A stretch of DNA of 64,000 nt from Clostridiales bacterium (GCA_004551945.1 SFPN01000006.1:1-64000); one strand, 5' to 3'. Shown: positions 1-7,554, counted from the stretch's first letter. Program-made: numbers and translations. The notes: a model not told the origin generated them from the letters alone.

Positions 1-200
1 TACTCCCAGCCATGGACGGTTCTGTGTATATAGAAAATAATAATTTATCGTTTATATTCTTATAACGATTGTCATTTTACCAAGCCCTGTCTTTTCAGAC
101 CATGGCCGCATCAAATCCGGGCATACAATTTGCTTATGGCCGGAAATGTTCGAAATATCCCCGGTTTCCTTCCAAAAACATCTCCAGAACGGTAATAAAT
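1..200. other. AT-rich stretch with no recognisable gene
   Basis: No ORF with a ribosome-binding site and no RNA gene is visible here. The long antisense reading frame that enters this stretch runs through both tRNAs and is not credible. It is the flank downstream of the tRNA pair. Confidence 0.5.
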
Positions 201-240
201 AAAAAGTTACCGTTGTTGAAATTGTATCAACAACGGTAAC
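201..240 (-). terminator. Intrinsic terminator of the tRNA-Leu/tRNA-fMet unit
   Basis: On the minus strand the arms GTTACCGTTGTTGA and TCAACAACGGTAAC form a 14-bp stem, directly followed by TTTTTATTT. It begins six bases after the CCA end of tRNA-fMet. Confidence 0.9.
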
Positions 241-245
241 TGATT

Positions 246-321
246 TGGTTGCGGAGACAGGACTTGAACCTGCGGCCTCCGGGTTATGAGCCCGACGAGC
301 TACCAACTGCTCTACTCCGCG
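246..321 (-). tRNA. Initiator tRNA-fMet (anticodon CAT)
   Basis: A 76-nt cloverleaf with CCA encoded in the gene. The anticodon loop CTCATAA sits on three stacked G:C pairs (GGG...CCC), and position 1 is C opposite A72, so the end pair is mismatched. Both are hallmarks of bacterial initiator tRNA. The acceptor stem is otherwise fully paired. It follows tRNA-Leu by three bases on the same strand, shares its promoter and ends at an intrinsic terminator. Confidence 0.96.
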
Positions 322-324
322 ATA

Positions 325-411
325 TGGTGCCGGAGACCGGGGTCGAACCGGCACGGGATTGCTCCCATGGGATTTTAAGTCCCAGGCGTCTGCCAATTCC
401 GCCACTCCGGC
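325..411 (-). tRNA. tRNA-Leu (anticodon TAA)
   Basis: An 87-nt class II tRNA with encoded CCA, anticodon loop CTTAAAA (anticodon TAA, reading UUA/UUG) and a long variable arm. The seven-base acceptor stem GCCGGAG/CTCCGGC pairs perfectly. Its first 23 bases plus one flanking base are repeated in tandem immediately upstream, so the primary transcript carries two copies of the 5' acceptor strand and D-arm. Confidence 0.95.
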
Positions 412-436
412 ATCTGCCAATTCCGCCACTCCGGCA
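389..436. repeat. Perfect 24-bp tandem duplication of the tRNA-Leu 5' end
   Basis: Bases 389-412 and 413-436 are identical. The unit covers the tRNA-Leu 5' acceptor strand and the D-stem. Only the copy at 389-412 is joined to the rest of the tRNA; the other lies in the leader between promoter and tRNA. Confidence 0.95.
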
Positions 437-467
437 TTTCCACGGCCGCACTTCTTAGTGCTTAATT

Positions 468-497
468 ACTATACCACAGCATAGCCAGCTTTGTCAA
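468..497 (-). promoter_or_regulatory. Sigma-A type promoter of the tRNA unit
   Basis: On the minus strand TTGACA and TATAGT are separated by 18 bases, about 30 bases upstream of the duplicated tRNA-Leu 5' end. It is a near-consensus vegetative promoter. Confidence 0.85.
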
Positions 498-558
498 GAG
501 AATTTTTCATTTTTTCTTTCCCTTCTTTTCCCCTCCTCCCGACAGCGTCCCCCGCCTG

Positions 559-587
559 CTGACAAAGGCCGCAGCCTATGTTATAAT
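559..587 (+). promoter_or_regulatory. Sigma-A type promoter for the M42 peptidase gene
   Basis: CTGACA, a 17-base spacer and a perfect TATAAT, ending 38 bases before the chosen start codon. Confidence 0.85.
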
Positions 588-625
588 GAACCACAGCAAA
601 ATCCATAGGATGGGAGTTTTTGACC

Positions 626-1663
626 ATGAAACGGGAATACGCAGAGTACGCCGCCGCGCAGGCTGCCGCGCTGTTGGCTGTGGACAGCCCTTCCGGCTAC
701 ACCAGCCAGGCTGCTCACTGGGTGCAGGCGGCCTTTGCCGGGTTGGGCTATGAGGTTCGGCTCACCAAAAAGGGCGGGGTGCTCATTGACTTAGGCGGAG
801 AAGACCGGCAGGACGCCCTCCTGCTGGAGGCCCACACCGACACCCTGGGGGCTATGGTGGCGGAGATCAAGTCCAACGGCCGCCTGCGGCTGACCAACCT
901 GGGTGGGCTGCGGCCGGAGAACACCGAGGCGGAAAACCTCCGGGTCTGCACCCGGGAGGGCAAGGTCTATGAGGGAACCTTCCAGCTGGTGAACGCCTCC
1001 GTCCATGTAAACGGCGGCTACGGGGACGCCAAGCGCAGCTTTGACACCATGGAGGTGGTGCTGGACGAGGACGTTTCCTCCCTGGAGGACACCCGCGCTT
1101 TGGGGATTCAGGTGGGCGACATCGTCTGTTTCGAGCCCCGGACCCGGATCACTTCCTCGGGCTACATCAAAAGCCGGTTTCTGGATGACAAACTCTCCGT
1201 GGGTATCCTGCTGGGGCTGTCCAAGTACATGAAGGACACCGGACGCACTCCCAAGCGTAAGGTATACGCCCACATCACCGTTTACGAGGAAGTGGGCCAC
1301 GGCGGCGCGGCTTCGGTGCCCGAAGGGGTCTCAGAGGCCATCAGCGTGGACATGGGCTGCGTGGGAGACGGACTCCAGTGCACAGAGCGGCAGGTCTCCA
1401 TCTGCGCCAAGGACTCCGGCGGCCCGTACAGCTACGACGTGGTGGGCAAGCTCATCGACGCGGCAAAGAAAGAGGGGGCTGACTACGCGGTGGATGTCTA
1501 CCCCCACTATGGCTCCGACGTGGAAGCCACCCTGGACGCCGGCCTTGACCTGCGCCATGGCCTCATTGGGCCGGGGGTCTACGCCAGTCACGGGTACGAG
1601 CGCAGCCACCTGGACGGGGTATGGAACACCCTGAAAGTTTTGAAGGGGTACCTGGACCTGTAA
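626..1663 (+). CDS. M42 family metallo-aminopeptidase
   Basis: A 345-residue cytoplasmic di-zinc aminopeptidase of the M42 (TET / glutamyl-aminopeptidase-like) family, expected to trim peptides from their N-terminus. The metal and catalytic set is in place: His about 70 (HTDT), Asp about 187-188 (FLDDK), Glu 221-222 (YEEVGHGG), Asp 242 (SVDMGC) and His 322 (YASHGYERSH). These spacings agree with characterised M42 enzymes. I chose the ATG at 626 because GGATGGGAG lies nine bases upstream; a TTG at 620 is too close to that site. The gene is monocistronic behind a strong promoter. Substrate preference cannot be read from the sequence. Confidence 0.92.
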   Translation: MKREYAEYAAAQAAALLAVDSPSGYTSQAAHWVQAAFAGLGYEVRLTKKGGVLIDLGGEDRQDALLLEAHTDTLGAMVAEIKSNGRLRLTNLGGLRPENTEAENLRVCTREGKVYEGTFQLVNASVHVNGGYGDAKRSFDTMEVVLDEDVSSLEDTRALGIQVGDIVCFEPRTRITSSGYIKSRFLDDKLSVGILLGLSKYMKDTGRTPKRKVYAHITVYEEVGHGGAASVPEGVSEAISVDMGCVGDGLQCTERQVSICAKDSGGPYSYDVVGKLIDAAKKEGADYAVDVYPHYGSDVEATLDAGLDLRHGLIGPGVYASHGYERSHLDGVWNTLKVLKGYLDL

Positions 1664-1704
1664 AGAAAAAACCGCCTGCGGTCAGGAAGGTCCCGGCCGC
1701 AGGC
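1664..1704 (-). terminator. Intrinsic terminator of the 54-residue minus-strand gene
   Basis: Read on the minus strand, GCCTGCGG pairs with CCGCAGGC and is followed by GGTTTTTTCTT. It abuts the stop codon of the plus-strand peptidase gene but has its U-tract only on the minus strand, supporting a real small gene at 1720-1884. Confidence 0.8.
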
Positions 1705-1719
1705 TGGCGTTGTTCCACG

Positions 1720-1884
1720 TTATCGGTTCCCGTCGGTTTCTCCGAAGCTGTTTCGGAAGTGCTCCCCGATGAGCATCAGCTCGCCGGGACTGGAAATCTC
1801 CGCCCGGGACCGGTTGATAAAGGCTTTGACCTTGGGAGGCAGGGAATTAAAGTATGCCTCCATCTGGGGATTTTCATATTTCAT
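1720..1884 (-). CDS. Small protein of unknown function (54 aa)
   Basis: An ATG-initiated 54-codon frame starting MKYENPQMEAYFNSLPP, rich in Phe, Arg and Glu, with no membrane segment or signal peptide. The support for a gene is threefold: a GGGTGAT element sits a few bases before the ATG, a dedicated intrinsic terminator follows, and it fills the gap between two plus-strand genes. It resembles the short YFNSLPxxVKxFI-type hypothetical proteins I associate with Oscillospiraceae; that resemblance is from memory. No function can be assigned. Confidence 0.65.
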   Translation of the reverse strand: MKYENPQMEAYFNSLPPKVKAFINRSRAEISSPGELMLIGEHFRNSFGETDGNR

Positions 1885-1957
1885 TTGGATCACCCGGCCC
1901 TAGTGTGTCCGGGTCTCCCCCACCCTATTCTTAATCATGTTTACAGGAGGAATTTCC

Positions 1958-2440
1958 ATGAAAAGACGATGTTCTGCCTTCCTTCTCGCCCTGGTGTCCC
2001 TGTTCCTGGTGCTGAACTTGGCTGGGTGCGGCGGCGGCGACCAATTCTCCACGACTATCATCACCACCACCTCCGGCAGCAGCGAGGCTGCTATCCCCGA
2101 GGACGGCACCTACACCTCCAAGGAGGACGTAGCCCTCTACCTACACACCTATGGGCATTTGCCGGATAACTTTATTACCAAGAAGGAAGCCCAGGCTTTG
2201 GGCTGGGAGGGCGGCTCTCTGGAGCCCTACGCCCCGGGGATGTGCATCGGCGGCAGCTCCTTCGGCAATTTTGAGGGGCTGCTCCCCGAGGCAGACGGCC
2301 GAAGTTACCAGGAGTGCGACATTGACACCCTGGGGGCTGATAGCCGGGGGGCCAAACGGCTGGTCTACTCCAACGACGGGCTGATCTATTATACGGACGA
2401 CCACTACGAGTCCTTTACGCTGCTCTACGGGGAGGAATGA
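1958..2440 (+). CDS. Exported barnase-like guanyl ribonuclease (lipoprotein)
   Basis: 160 residues. Residues 1-27 form a lipoprotein signal peptide with a charged start (MKRRC), hydrophobic core and lipobox LAGC, so the mature protein should be membrane-anchored outside the cell. The rest aligns with barnase: DVALYLHTYGHLPDNFITK near the start of the domain, EAQALGW, the catalytic Glu in YQECDID, two arginines in SRGAKR and the catalytic His in the DHY near the C-terminus. It should cleave RNA after G. The start has AGGAGG eight bases upstream (ATG at 1958, not the upstream ATG at 1937). The next gene, barstar, follows directly and would neutralise any enzyme left in the cytoplasm. Confidence 0.9.
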   Translation: MKRRCSAFLLALVSLFLVLNLAGCGGGDQFSTTIITTTSGSSEAAIPEDGTYTSKEDVALYLHTYGHLPDNFITKKEAQALGWEGGSLEPYAPGMCIGGSSFGNFEGLLPEADGRSYQECDIDTLGADSRGAKRLVYSNDGLIYYTDDHYESFTLLYGEE

Positions 2441-2442
2441 GG

Positions 2443-2700
2443 ATGAAGACGGTAACCCTGGACGGGGCGGTTCTCGCCTCCAAGGAGGCGCTCCACCAGA
2501 CTTTGGCGCGGACCCTGGCTTTTCCTGACTGGTACGGGGGCAACCTGGATGCACTCTTTGACTGCCTGACCGATCTTAGCGAGGAGGTATCTATTACCCT
2601 GCTGAACTGGGACGGGCTGGGGGACTATGGCCAGCGGGTGAAAAAAGTGTTGCTGGCGGCGGCCCGGGAGAATGACCGGATTACCTTGCAGGTTATTTAA
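2443..2700 (+). CDS. Barstar family ribonuclease inhibitor
   Basis: 85 residues of the barstar fold: an N-terminal beta strand (KTVTLDG), then LHQTLARTLAFPDWYGGNLDALFDCLTDL, the helix-loop region whose acidic residues plug the barnase active site, then a second strand and helix. I start it at the ATG at 2443, seven bases after GGGGAGG; an overlapping ATG at 2437 is too near the ribosome-binding site. It is translationally coupled to the ribonuclease gene and is its evident cytoplasmic immunity partner. No terminator is visible; a REP-like repeat follows. Confidence 0.9.
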   Translation: MKTVTLDGAVLASKEALHQTLARTLAFPDWYGGNLDALFDCLTDLSEEVSITLLNWDGLGDYGQRVKKVLLAAARENDRITLQVI

Positions 2701-2726
2701 TGCAGGCAGAGGGGGCTGCGGTCTCA

Positions 2727-2777
2727 CCCTCTCAGTCACGGCTTCGCCGTGCCAGCTCCCCCAAAGTGGGAGCCAAG
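2727..2777. repeat. REP-like palindromic intergenic repeat
   Basis: Between the converging barstar and dsdA genes is CTCTCAGTCACGGCTTCGCC followed by a second short palindrome around GCTCCCCCAAAGTGGGAGC. I recall very similar sequences as high-copy intergenic repeats in Oscillospiraceae genomes; only one copy is in this window. Confidence 0.6.
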
Positions 2778-2787
2778 AGGTGGCCGG

Positions 2788-4128
2788 TTACTCTAAATGG
2801 GTGTGGATATACTCCTCCCGGATTTCTTCCGGCACCAGACTTCCGCCGGTGGCCCAGAGGATGTGGGAGGCGTTTTCCATGTGCTCAGTCAGGCCGTTGT
2901 CCCGCAGATAACCGATGGTCTCCGGGGCCTGGGTGAGCTTCACAACGCCCTCCATGGCGGCGCAGGCACTGGGTTCGATGAAGATCTTTTCGGTCTCCAG
3001 CAGGTCCCGCATATAGTCGTAGAGCTTGGCGTCCTGGATGGTGAAGGCCCCGCTGAGCAGGGGCATCATCACCCGGCCCACAAACCCGGAAGCCCGGCCC
3101 ACGGCCAGGCCGTCCGCGTGGGTGAGGCCGGTCAGGCCGATATCCTGGACAGAGATCTGGTTCTGTTTCCCCGTGGCCATCCCCAGGAGCATGCAGGGGG
3201 CCTGGGTAGGCTCCACGAAAAAGACGTGGACGTGATCCCCAAACAACTGTTTCAGGCCGAAGGTCACGCCGCCGGGCGCGCCTCCCACCCCGCAGGGGAT
3301 ATAGACAAAGAGGGGGTGCTGGGCGTCCACCGGAATATTCTTCTCCTTCAGCTGGCCCACCAGCCGCTTGGCGGCCACGGCGTAGCCCAGGAAGAGAGCG
3401 GTGGAGTTCTCATCGTCCACAAAGTAGCTCATGGGGTTGGCATCGGAGCTGGCTCTCCCCTGCTTGACCGCCTCGCTGTAGTCAGACTCATACTCCATCA
3501 CAGTCACCCCGTGGCTGCGGAGCAGGTCCTTCTTCCACTGCTTTGCGTCGGCGGACATGTGGACAATCACCTGGTAGCCCACGGCGGCGCTCATGATGCC
3601 GATGCTCAGGCCCAGGTTGCCGGTGGAGCCCACCTGAATGGTGTACCGGCGGAACATCTCCCGGGCCTGGGGGGAGGCCAGCTTGGTGTAGTCGTCCTCT
3701 GTACCGGTGAGAATGCCGGTTTCCAGGGCCAGGTCCTCGGTGTGCTTTAAGACCTCGTAAATCCCGCCCCGGGCTTTGACGGAGCCTGCGATGGCCAGGT
3801 GGCTGTCCTGCTTCAGCAGGAGCCGGCCGGTGATTGCGCTGCCGCAGCGCTGGTTCAGCCGGTCCCGCAGGCGGGGCACCTCCGTCAGGGAGGACTCGAT
3901 GAGACCCCCGGCAGCTTTCGTCTCCGGGAAGCACTGCATGATAAAGGGGGCGAACCGGGCCAGACGGGCCTCTGCGTCGTCCACGTCCGCCATGGTCAGG
4001 GGCAGACCGCCGTTTGCCTGGGCAAAGGGCACCCGCTCCGGGTTGACCCACACCGCTTCCTCCGCTGCCGCCAGGGTGCTTACCAGGGGGCAGGCTGTCT
4101 CCAACGCTTTCAGTTCCTGTTCCGTCAT
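2788..4128 (-). CDS. dsdA: D-serine dehydratase (D-serine ammonia-lyase)
   Basis: 446-residue cytoplasmic PLP enzyme converting D-serine to pyruvate and ammonia. The PLP lysine is Lys118 in GSVKARGG, at the same number as in Escherichia coli DsdA; the phosphate-binding glycine loop GSTGNLGLS and the tract PCGVGGAPGG are present, and similarity runs the full length. I place the start at the ATG at 4128, which has GAGG eight bases upstream; an ATG at 4152 is possible. There is no dsdC or D-serine transporter beside it. Its upstream region carries a truncated hairpin element whose end holds TTGCGG-17-TATAAT pointing into the gene, which may be its promoter. Confidence 0.95.
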   Translation of the reverse strand: MTEQELKALETACPLVSTLAAAEEAVWVNPERVPFAQANGGLPLTMADVDDAEARLARFAPFIMQCFPETKAAGGLIESSLTEVPRLRDRLNQRCGSAITGRLLLKQDSHLAIAGSVKARGGIYEVLKHTEDLALETGILTGTEDDYTKLASPQAREMFRRYTIQVGSTGNLGLSIGIMSAAVGYQVIVHMSADAKQWKKDLLRSHGVTVMEYESDYSEAVKQGRASSDANPMSYFVDDENSTALFLGYAVAAKRLVGQLKEKNIPVDAQHPLFVYIPCGVGGAPGGVTFGLKQLFGDHVHVFFVEPTQAPCMLLGMATGKQNQISVQDIGLTGLTHADGLAVGRASGFVGRVMMPLLSGAFTIQDAKLYDYMRDLLETEKIFIEPSACAAMEGVVKLTQAPETIGYLRDNGLTEHMENASHILWATGGSLVPEEIREEYIHTHLE

Positions 4129-4159
4129 GGGCAAAACCTCATTTCCTAGCATTTGTTCC

Positions 4160-4251
4160 TATTATAATGCGTACTGAACAAAGCCGCAAGCCTTGAGCGC
4201 CCTGGCTTTCAATACTCATTGGCTTTGTTCAAGTGCGTAGACAGTATCATA
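4160..4251 (-). repeat. Hairpin TIR element, internally deleted copy (92 bp)
   Basis: One end reads TATTATAATGCGTACTGAAC and the other matches the opposite end of the full elements at 11 of 14 positions. Only the first hairpin (GAACAAAGCC...GGCTTTGTTC) is kept. It has the same orientation as the 47179-47447 copy and ends about 30 bases before the dsdA start codon. Confidence 0.75.
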
Positions 4252-4295
4252 GCACTTCCCCAAAACTCTGTCACTTATTTTCCAAAATTTGCGCA

Positions 4296-4322
4296 CATAT
4301 TCCCTCCCTCCCGGCATATACT
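4296..4322 (+). promoter_or_regulatory. Possible sporulation (sigma-E type) promoter
   Basis: CATATT and CATATACT are separated by 13 bases, 40 bases before the ATG of a small ORF. CATATACT matches the Bacillus sigma-E -10 consensus CATACAHT at seven of eight positions. No vegetative promoter is apparent. Confidence 0.4.
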
Positions 4323-4362
4323 GGGTTGTATATCCCTTTGCAGGGAAAGGAGGGTTTGATTC

Positions 4363-4479
4363 ATGGCAGACAGCAGTGCCCACCGGCAGCAGCCACCCGT
4401 CCCTGTTCCTGTCCCTCAGGACCTGGACGATCTGATTTTTCGCTGGGAATCCGATGTTCCTACCGTCAGCGACCGGTAA
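4363..4479 (+). CDS. Small protein of unknown function (38 aa)
   Basis: A 38-codon frame (MADSSAHRQQPPVPVPVPQD...) with an excellent ribosome-binding site, AAAGGAGG, eight bases before the ATG. It begins with a polar, proline/valine-repeat segment and ends in an acidic tail with one Trp. No membrane segment is seen. It lies upstream of prfB but ends before the prfB promoter, so it is its own unit. The preceding CATATACT box suggests sporulation control. It is not the short first frame of a frameshifted prfB, since prfB is complete on its own. Confidence 0.55.
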   Translation: MADSSAHRQQPPVPVPVPQDLDDLIFRWESDVPTVSDR

Positions 4480-4514
4480 CGGGAACAATCGTCGGTTTTC
4501 CCGGCGTTTTTCCC

Positions 4515-4543
4515 TTTACAGGGAGGGAATTTTCCGATATAAT
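4515..4543 (+). promoter_or_regulatory. Sigma-A type promoter of prfB
   Basis: TTTACA, a 17-base spacer and a perfect TATAAT, ending 53 bases before the prfB ATG. Confidence 0.85.
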
Positions 4544-4596
4544 AAATAATCGTATGACTTGACCCATTAAGACTAAAGAATGTGAGTGATCGAAAG

Positions 4597-5718
4597 ATGC
4601 TTCAATTTGATGAATATAAGGTAAAGCTCAATAACCTTCTCCCCCAGCTGGACGACCTGGAAAAAGCCCTGAACCTGGAAAGCGCCGCCCGGGAGGTGGA
4701 CTTTCTGGAGGCCCAGAGCGCCGCTGACGGCTTCTGGGACAACCCGGAAAACTCCCAGAAGGTCCTGCAGAAGCTCAAGCAGCTGAAAAACAAGCTGGAG
4801 TCCCAGGCCAAGCGCCGCTCCTCCTGGGATGACATGATGGTCATGTGCGAGATGGGCAACGAGGAAGAGGACGAGTCCCTCCTGCCTGAGCTGGAAGAGG
4901 AGTACGCAGCCCTTATTTCCAGCATGGAGTCGGCCCGGCTCCAGACCCTGCTCACTGGCGAGTACGACGCCTCCAACGCTATCCTGGCCTTCCACGCCGG
5001 GGCCGGCGGCACCGAGGCCCAGGACTGGGCCCAGATGCTCTACCGGATGTACACCCGCTGGGCAGAGCGCCACGGCTTTACCTATAAAATTATGGACTAC
5101 CAGGAGGGGGACGAAGCCGGCCTCAAATCCGCCACTATTATGATTGAGGGGGAAAACGCCTACGGCTACCTCCGGGGCGAGCACGGGGTGCACCGGCTGG
5201 TCCGGGTCTCCCCCTTTGACGCCAACGCCCGCCGCCAGACCTCCTTTGCCTCTGTGGAGGTCATGCCCGATCTGCCCGAGGACGCGGACATTGAGATCCG
5301 CCCCGAGGACATTGAAATGCAGGTCTACCGGGCCAGCGGCGCCGGCGGCCAGCACGTGAACAAGACCTCCTCCGCTGTCCGCCTGATCCATATCCCCACC
5401 GGCGTGGTGGTCTCCTGCCAGACCGAGCGCAGCCAGTTCCAGAACAAGGACAACTGCATGAAGATGCTCCGGGCCAAGCTGGTGGAGCTGCAGATGCAGG
5501 AGAAGGCGGAGAAGATCTCCGACCTGAAGGGCGTGCAGCTGAAGATCGAATGGGGCAGCCAAATCCGCTCCTACGTCTTTATGCCCTACACTCTGGTCAA
5601 GGACACCCGCACCGCCTACGAGACCAGCAACGTGAACGCCGTCATGGACGGGGATCTGGACGGCTTCATCAACGCCTATCTTACCGCCCAGGCCACCGGC
5701 ATCTGGGCCTCCAAATAA
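4597..5718 (+). CDS. prfB: Peptide chain release factor 2
   Basis: 373 residues. RF2 recognises UGA and UAA stop codons in the ribosomal A site and triggers release of the finished protein. The stop-codon reading tripeptide SPF is at 205-207 and the catalytic GGQ at 250-252, the same numbers as in Escherichia coli RF2. The gene reads straight through with no internal UGA and no CUUUGA slippery site, so it lacks the autoregulatory programmed frameshift found in many bacteria. I chose the ATG at 4597; a GTG at 4582 would add five residues. It has its own promoter upstream and terminator downstream. Confidence 0.96.
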   Translation: MLQFDEYKVKLNNLLPQLDDLEKALNLESAAREVDFLEAQSAADGFWDNPENSQKVLQKLKQLKNKLESQAKRRSSWDDMMVMCEMGNEEEDESLLPELEEEYAALISSMESARLQTLLTGEYDASNAILAFHAGAGGTEAQDWAQMLYRMYTRWAERHGFTYKIMDYQEGDEAGLKSATIMIEGENAYGYLRGEHGVHRLVRVSPFDANARRQTSFASVEVMPDLPEDADIEIRPEDIEMQVYRASGAGGQHVNKTSSAVRLIHIPTGVVVSCQTERSQFQNKDNCMKMLRAKLVELQMQEKAEKISDLKGVQLKIEWGSQIRSYVFMPYTLVKDTRTAYETSNVNAVMDGDLDGFINAYLTAQATGIWASK

Positions 5719-5746
5719 GCAAGTCAATTGTTATTTTTACACAACC

Positions 5747-5790
5747 AGAGCGCCTGTTGGCACGTGTCAACAGGCGCTCTGCTTATTTTT
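5747..5790 (+). terminator. Intrinsic terminator of prfB
   Basis: AGAGCGCCTGTTG pairs with CAACAGGCGCTCT around a seven-base loop, followed by GCTTATTTTT. Confidence 0.88.
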
Positions 5791-5811
5791 CGACAGACTA
5801 TCCCAAATAGC

Positions 5812-5840
5812 TTGACTTTTCCTCTTTCTGGTGCTAAAGT
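5812..5840 (+). promoter_or_regulatory. Sigma-A type promoter of the symporter gene
   Basis: TTGACT, a 17-base spacer and TAAAGT, 38 bases before the GTG start. Confidence 0.75.
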
Positions 5841-5878
5841 TGGAAAGCACTAAAGATTCTCGATTGGAGGTCCTTTTC

Positions 5879-7417
5879 GTGAAACTCGTATTACTGATCC
5901 TATACTTCGCCATCATGGTGTGTATCGGCATCTACTGCCGGAAGCACGCCACGGATGTCAACGGATTTGTCCTGGGCGGCCGGTCCGTGGGCCCCTGGCT
6001 CACCGCCTTCGCCTATGGCACGTCCTACTTCTCCGCCGTGGTCTTCGTGGGCTACGCCGGCCAGTTTGGCTGGAAATACGGCGTTGCCGCCACCTGGGCA
6101 GGTATTGGCAACGCCATCATCGGTTCTCTGCTGGCCTGGGCCGTTCTGGGCCGCCGGACCCGCATCATGACCCAGCATTTTAACTCCGCCACCATGCCTC
6201 AGTTCTTTGGGCAGCGGTTCCAGAGCAAGAGTTTGAAGATCGGGGCTTCCGTCATCGTTTTCGTCTTCCTGATCCCTTACACCGCCTCCCTCTTTAACGG
6301 CCTGTCCCGTCTGTTCGGCATGGCGTTCAACATCGACTACACCGTCTGTATCGTCCTCATGGGTGTGCTGACAGGTATTTATGTTATCGCCGGCGGCTAC
6401 ATGGCTACGGCCATCAACGACTTCATCCAGGGCTGCGTTATGCTGGTGGGCATCTGTGTGGTCATCGGCGCGGTGCTCAACAGCCAGGGCGGCTTCATGG
6501 AGGCCCTGCGGGGCCTGGCCCAGGTCTCCGACCCGGAGATGGTCAACGGGGAGGTACCCGGTATCTTCGCCTCCTTCTTCGGCCCCGACCCCATTAACCT
6601 GGTGGGCGTGGTCATCCTCACCAGTTTGGGCACCTGGGGCCTGCCTCAGATGGTCCAGAAGTTCTACGCCATCAAGTCCGAGCAGGCCATCCACAAGGGC
6701 ACCATCATCTCCACCCTCTTCGCCTTCGTGGTGGCTGGCGGCTGCTACTTCCTGGGCGGCTTCGGACGGCTGTTCTCCGACAAGATCGACATTGCTGCCA
6801 ACGGCTACGACTCCGTCATCCCCGCCATGCTCTCCGGCCTGCCGGAGCTGCTCATCGCCGTGGTGGTGATTCTGGTCCTCTCCGCCTCTATGTCCACCCT
6901 GTCCTCCCTGGTCATCGCCTCTTCCTCCACCCTGACCATCGACCTGCTGAAGGACAATGTCATCAAGAACATGAGCGACAAGAAGTCCGTGTTCATCATG
7001 CGGTGCTTCATCGTGATGTTCGTGGTGATCTCCATGATCATCGCCATCGTCCAGTACAAGCAGTCCATCAGCTTCATTGCACAGCTCATGGGCGTGTCCT
7101 GGGGCGCTCTGGCCGGCGCCTTCCTGGCCCCCTTCCTCTACGGTCTGTACTGGAAGAAGGTCACCAAGGCCGCTTGCTGGGTGAACTTCGTCTTCGGCGC
7201 CGGCATCATGGTCCTGAACCTGGCCTGCCGCTCCGCCTTCCCCACCCTGCTCCAGTCCCCCATCAACTGCGGCGCTTTCGCCATGCTGGCTGGTCTGCTT
7301 ATCGTCCCGGTGGTCAGTGTCTTTACCAGGAAGCCAGATCAGGCAATGGTGGAGGAAGCCTTCGCCTGCTACGACAAGAAGGCTCCCGTGGCCCAAAAGA
7401 ATGCTCTGAGCGACTGA
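5879..7417 (+). CDS. Sodium:solute symporter (SSS family)
   Basis: 512-residue inner-membrane transporter with about 13 hydrophobic helices. It has the SSS family layout: an N-terminal helix, a GGR(S/T) loop after it (LGGRSVGPWLTAFAYGTSYFS), and the later SASMSTLSSLVIASSS segment that carries sodium-site Ser/Thr residues. It would couple sodium entry to uptake of a small solute; the family includes proline and pantothenate carriers, and the substrate cannot be told here. The start is the GTG at 5879 with GGAGG eight bases upstream; the upstream ATG at 5831 has no such site and lies within the promoter. Monocistronic. Confidence 0.88.
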   Translation: MKLVLLILYFAIMVCIGIYCRKHATDVNGFVLGGRSVGPWLTAFAYGTSYFSAVVFVGYAGQFGWKYGVAATWAGIGNAIIGSLLAWAVLGRRTRIMTQHFNSATMPQFFGQRFQSKSLKIGASVIVFVFLIPYTASLFNGLSRLFGMAFNIDYTVCIVLMGVLTGIYVIAGGYMATAINDFIQGCVMLVGICVVIGAVLNSQGGFMEALRGLAQVSDPEMVNGEVPGIFASFFGPDPINLVGVVILTSLGTWGLPQMVQKFYAIKSEQAIHKGTIISTLFAFVVAGGCYFLGGFGRLFSDKIDIAANGYDSVIPAMLSGLPELLIAVVVILVLSASMSTLSSLVIASSSTLTIDLLKDNVIKNMSDKKSVFIMRCFIVMFVVISMIIAIVQYKQSISFIAQLMGVSWGALAGAFLAPFLYGLYWKKVTKAACWVNFVFGAGIMVLNLACRSAFPTLLQSPINCGAFAMLAGLLIVPVVSVFTRKPDQAMVEEAFACYDKKAPVAQKNALSD

Positions 7418-7441
7418 CGCTCCTATTTGATTCTCCTCAGA

Positions 7442-7483
7442 ACGCAGCCCCCGCCGGAAGTTCCGGCGGGGGCTGCGTCTTTA
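7442..7483 (+). terminator. Intrinsic terminator after the symporter gene
   Basis: A 16-bp GC-rich stem, ACGCAGCCCCCGCCGG with its complement around a five-base loop, followed by a weak CTTT tract. Confidence 0.65.
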
Positions 7484-7554
7484 CAAATCAAAGGTTCTGG
7501 TATAGTATGAAAGTCAGACAGAGAAAGCCATTTGCTGAGAAAGGATGAAACACC

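Noticed and set aside
52..429. A 125-codon antisense frame at the left edge
   Set aside because: It runs through two tRNA genes and their terminator and has no ribosome-binding site.
5900..7396. Very long antisense frames opposite the symporter, iorA, M3 peptidase, murC and others
   Set aside because: They reflect GC-rich third codon positions. The opposite strand has the recognised domains and ribosome-binding sites.
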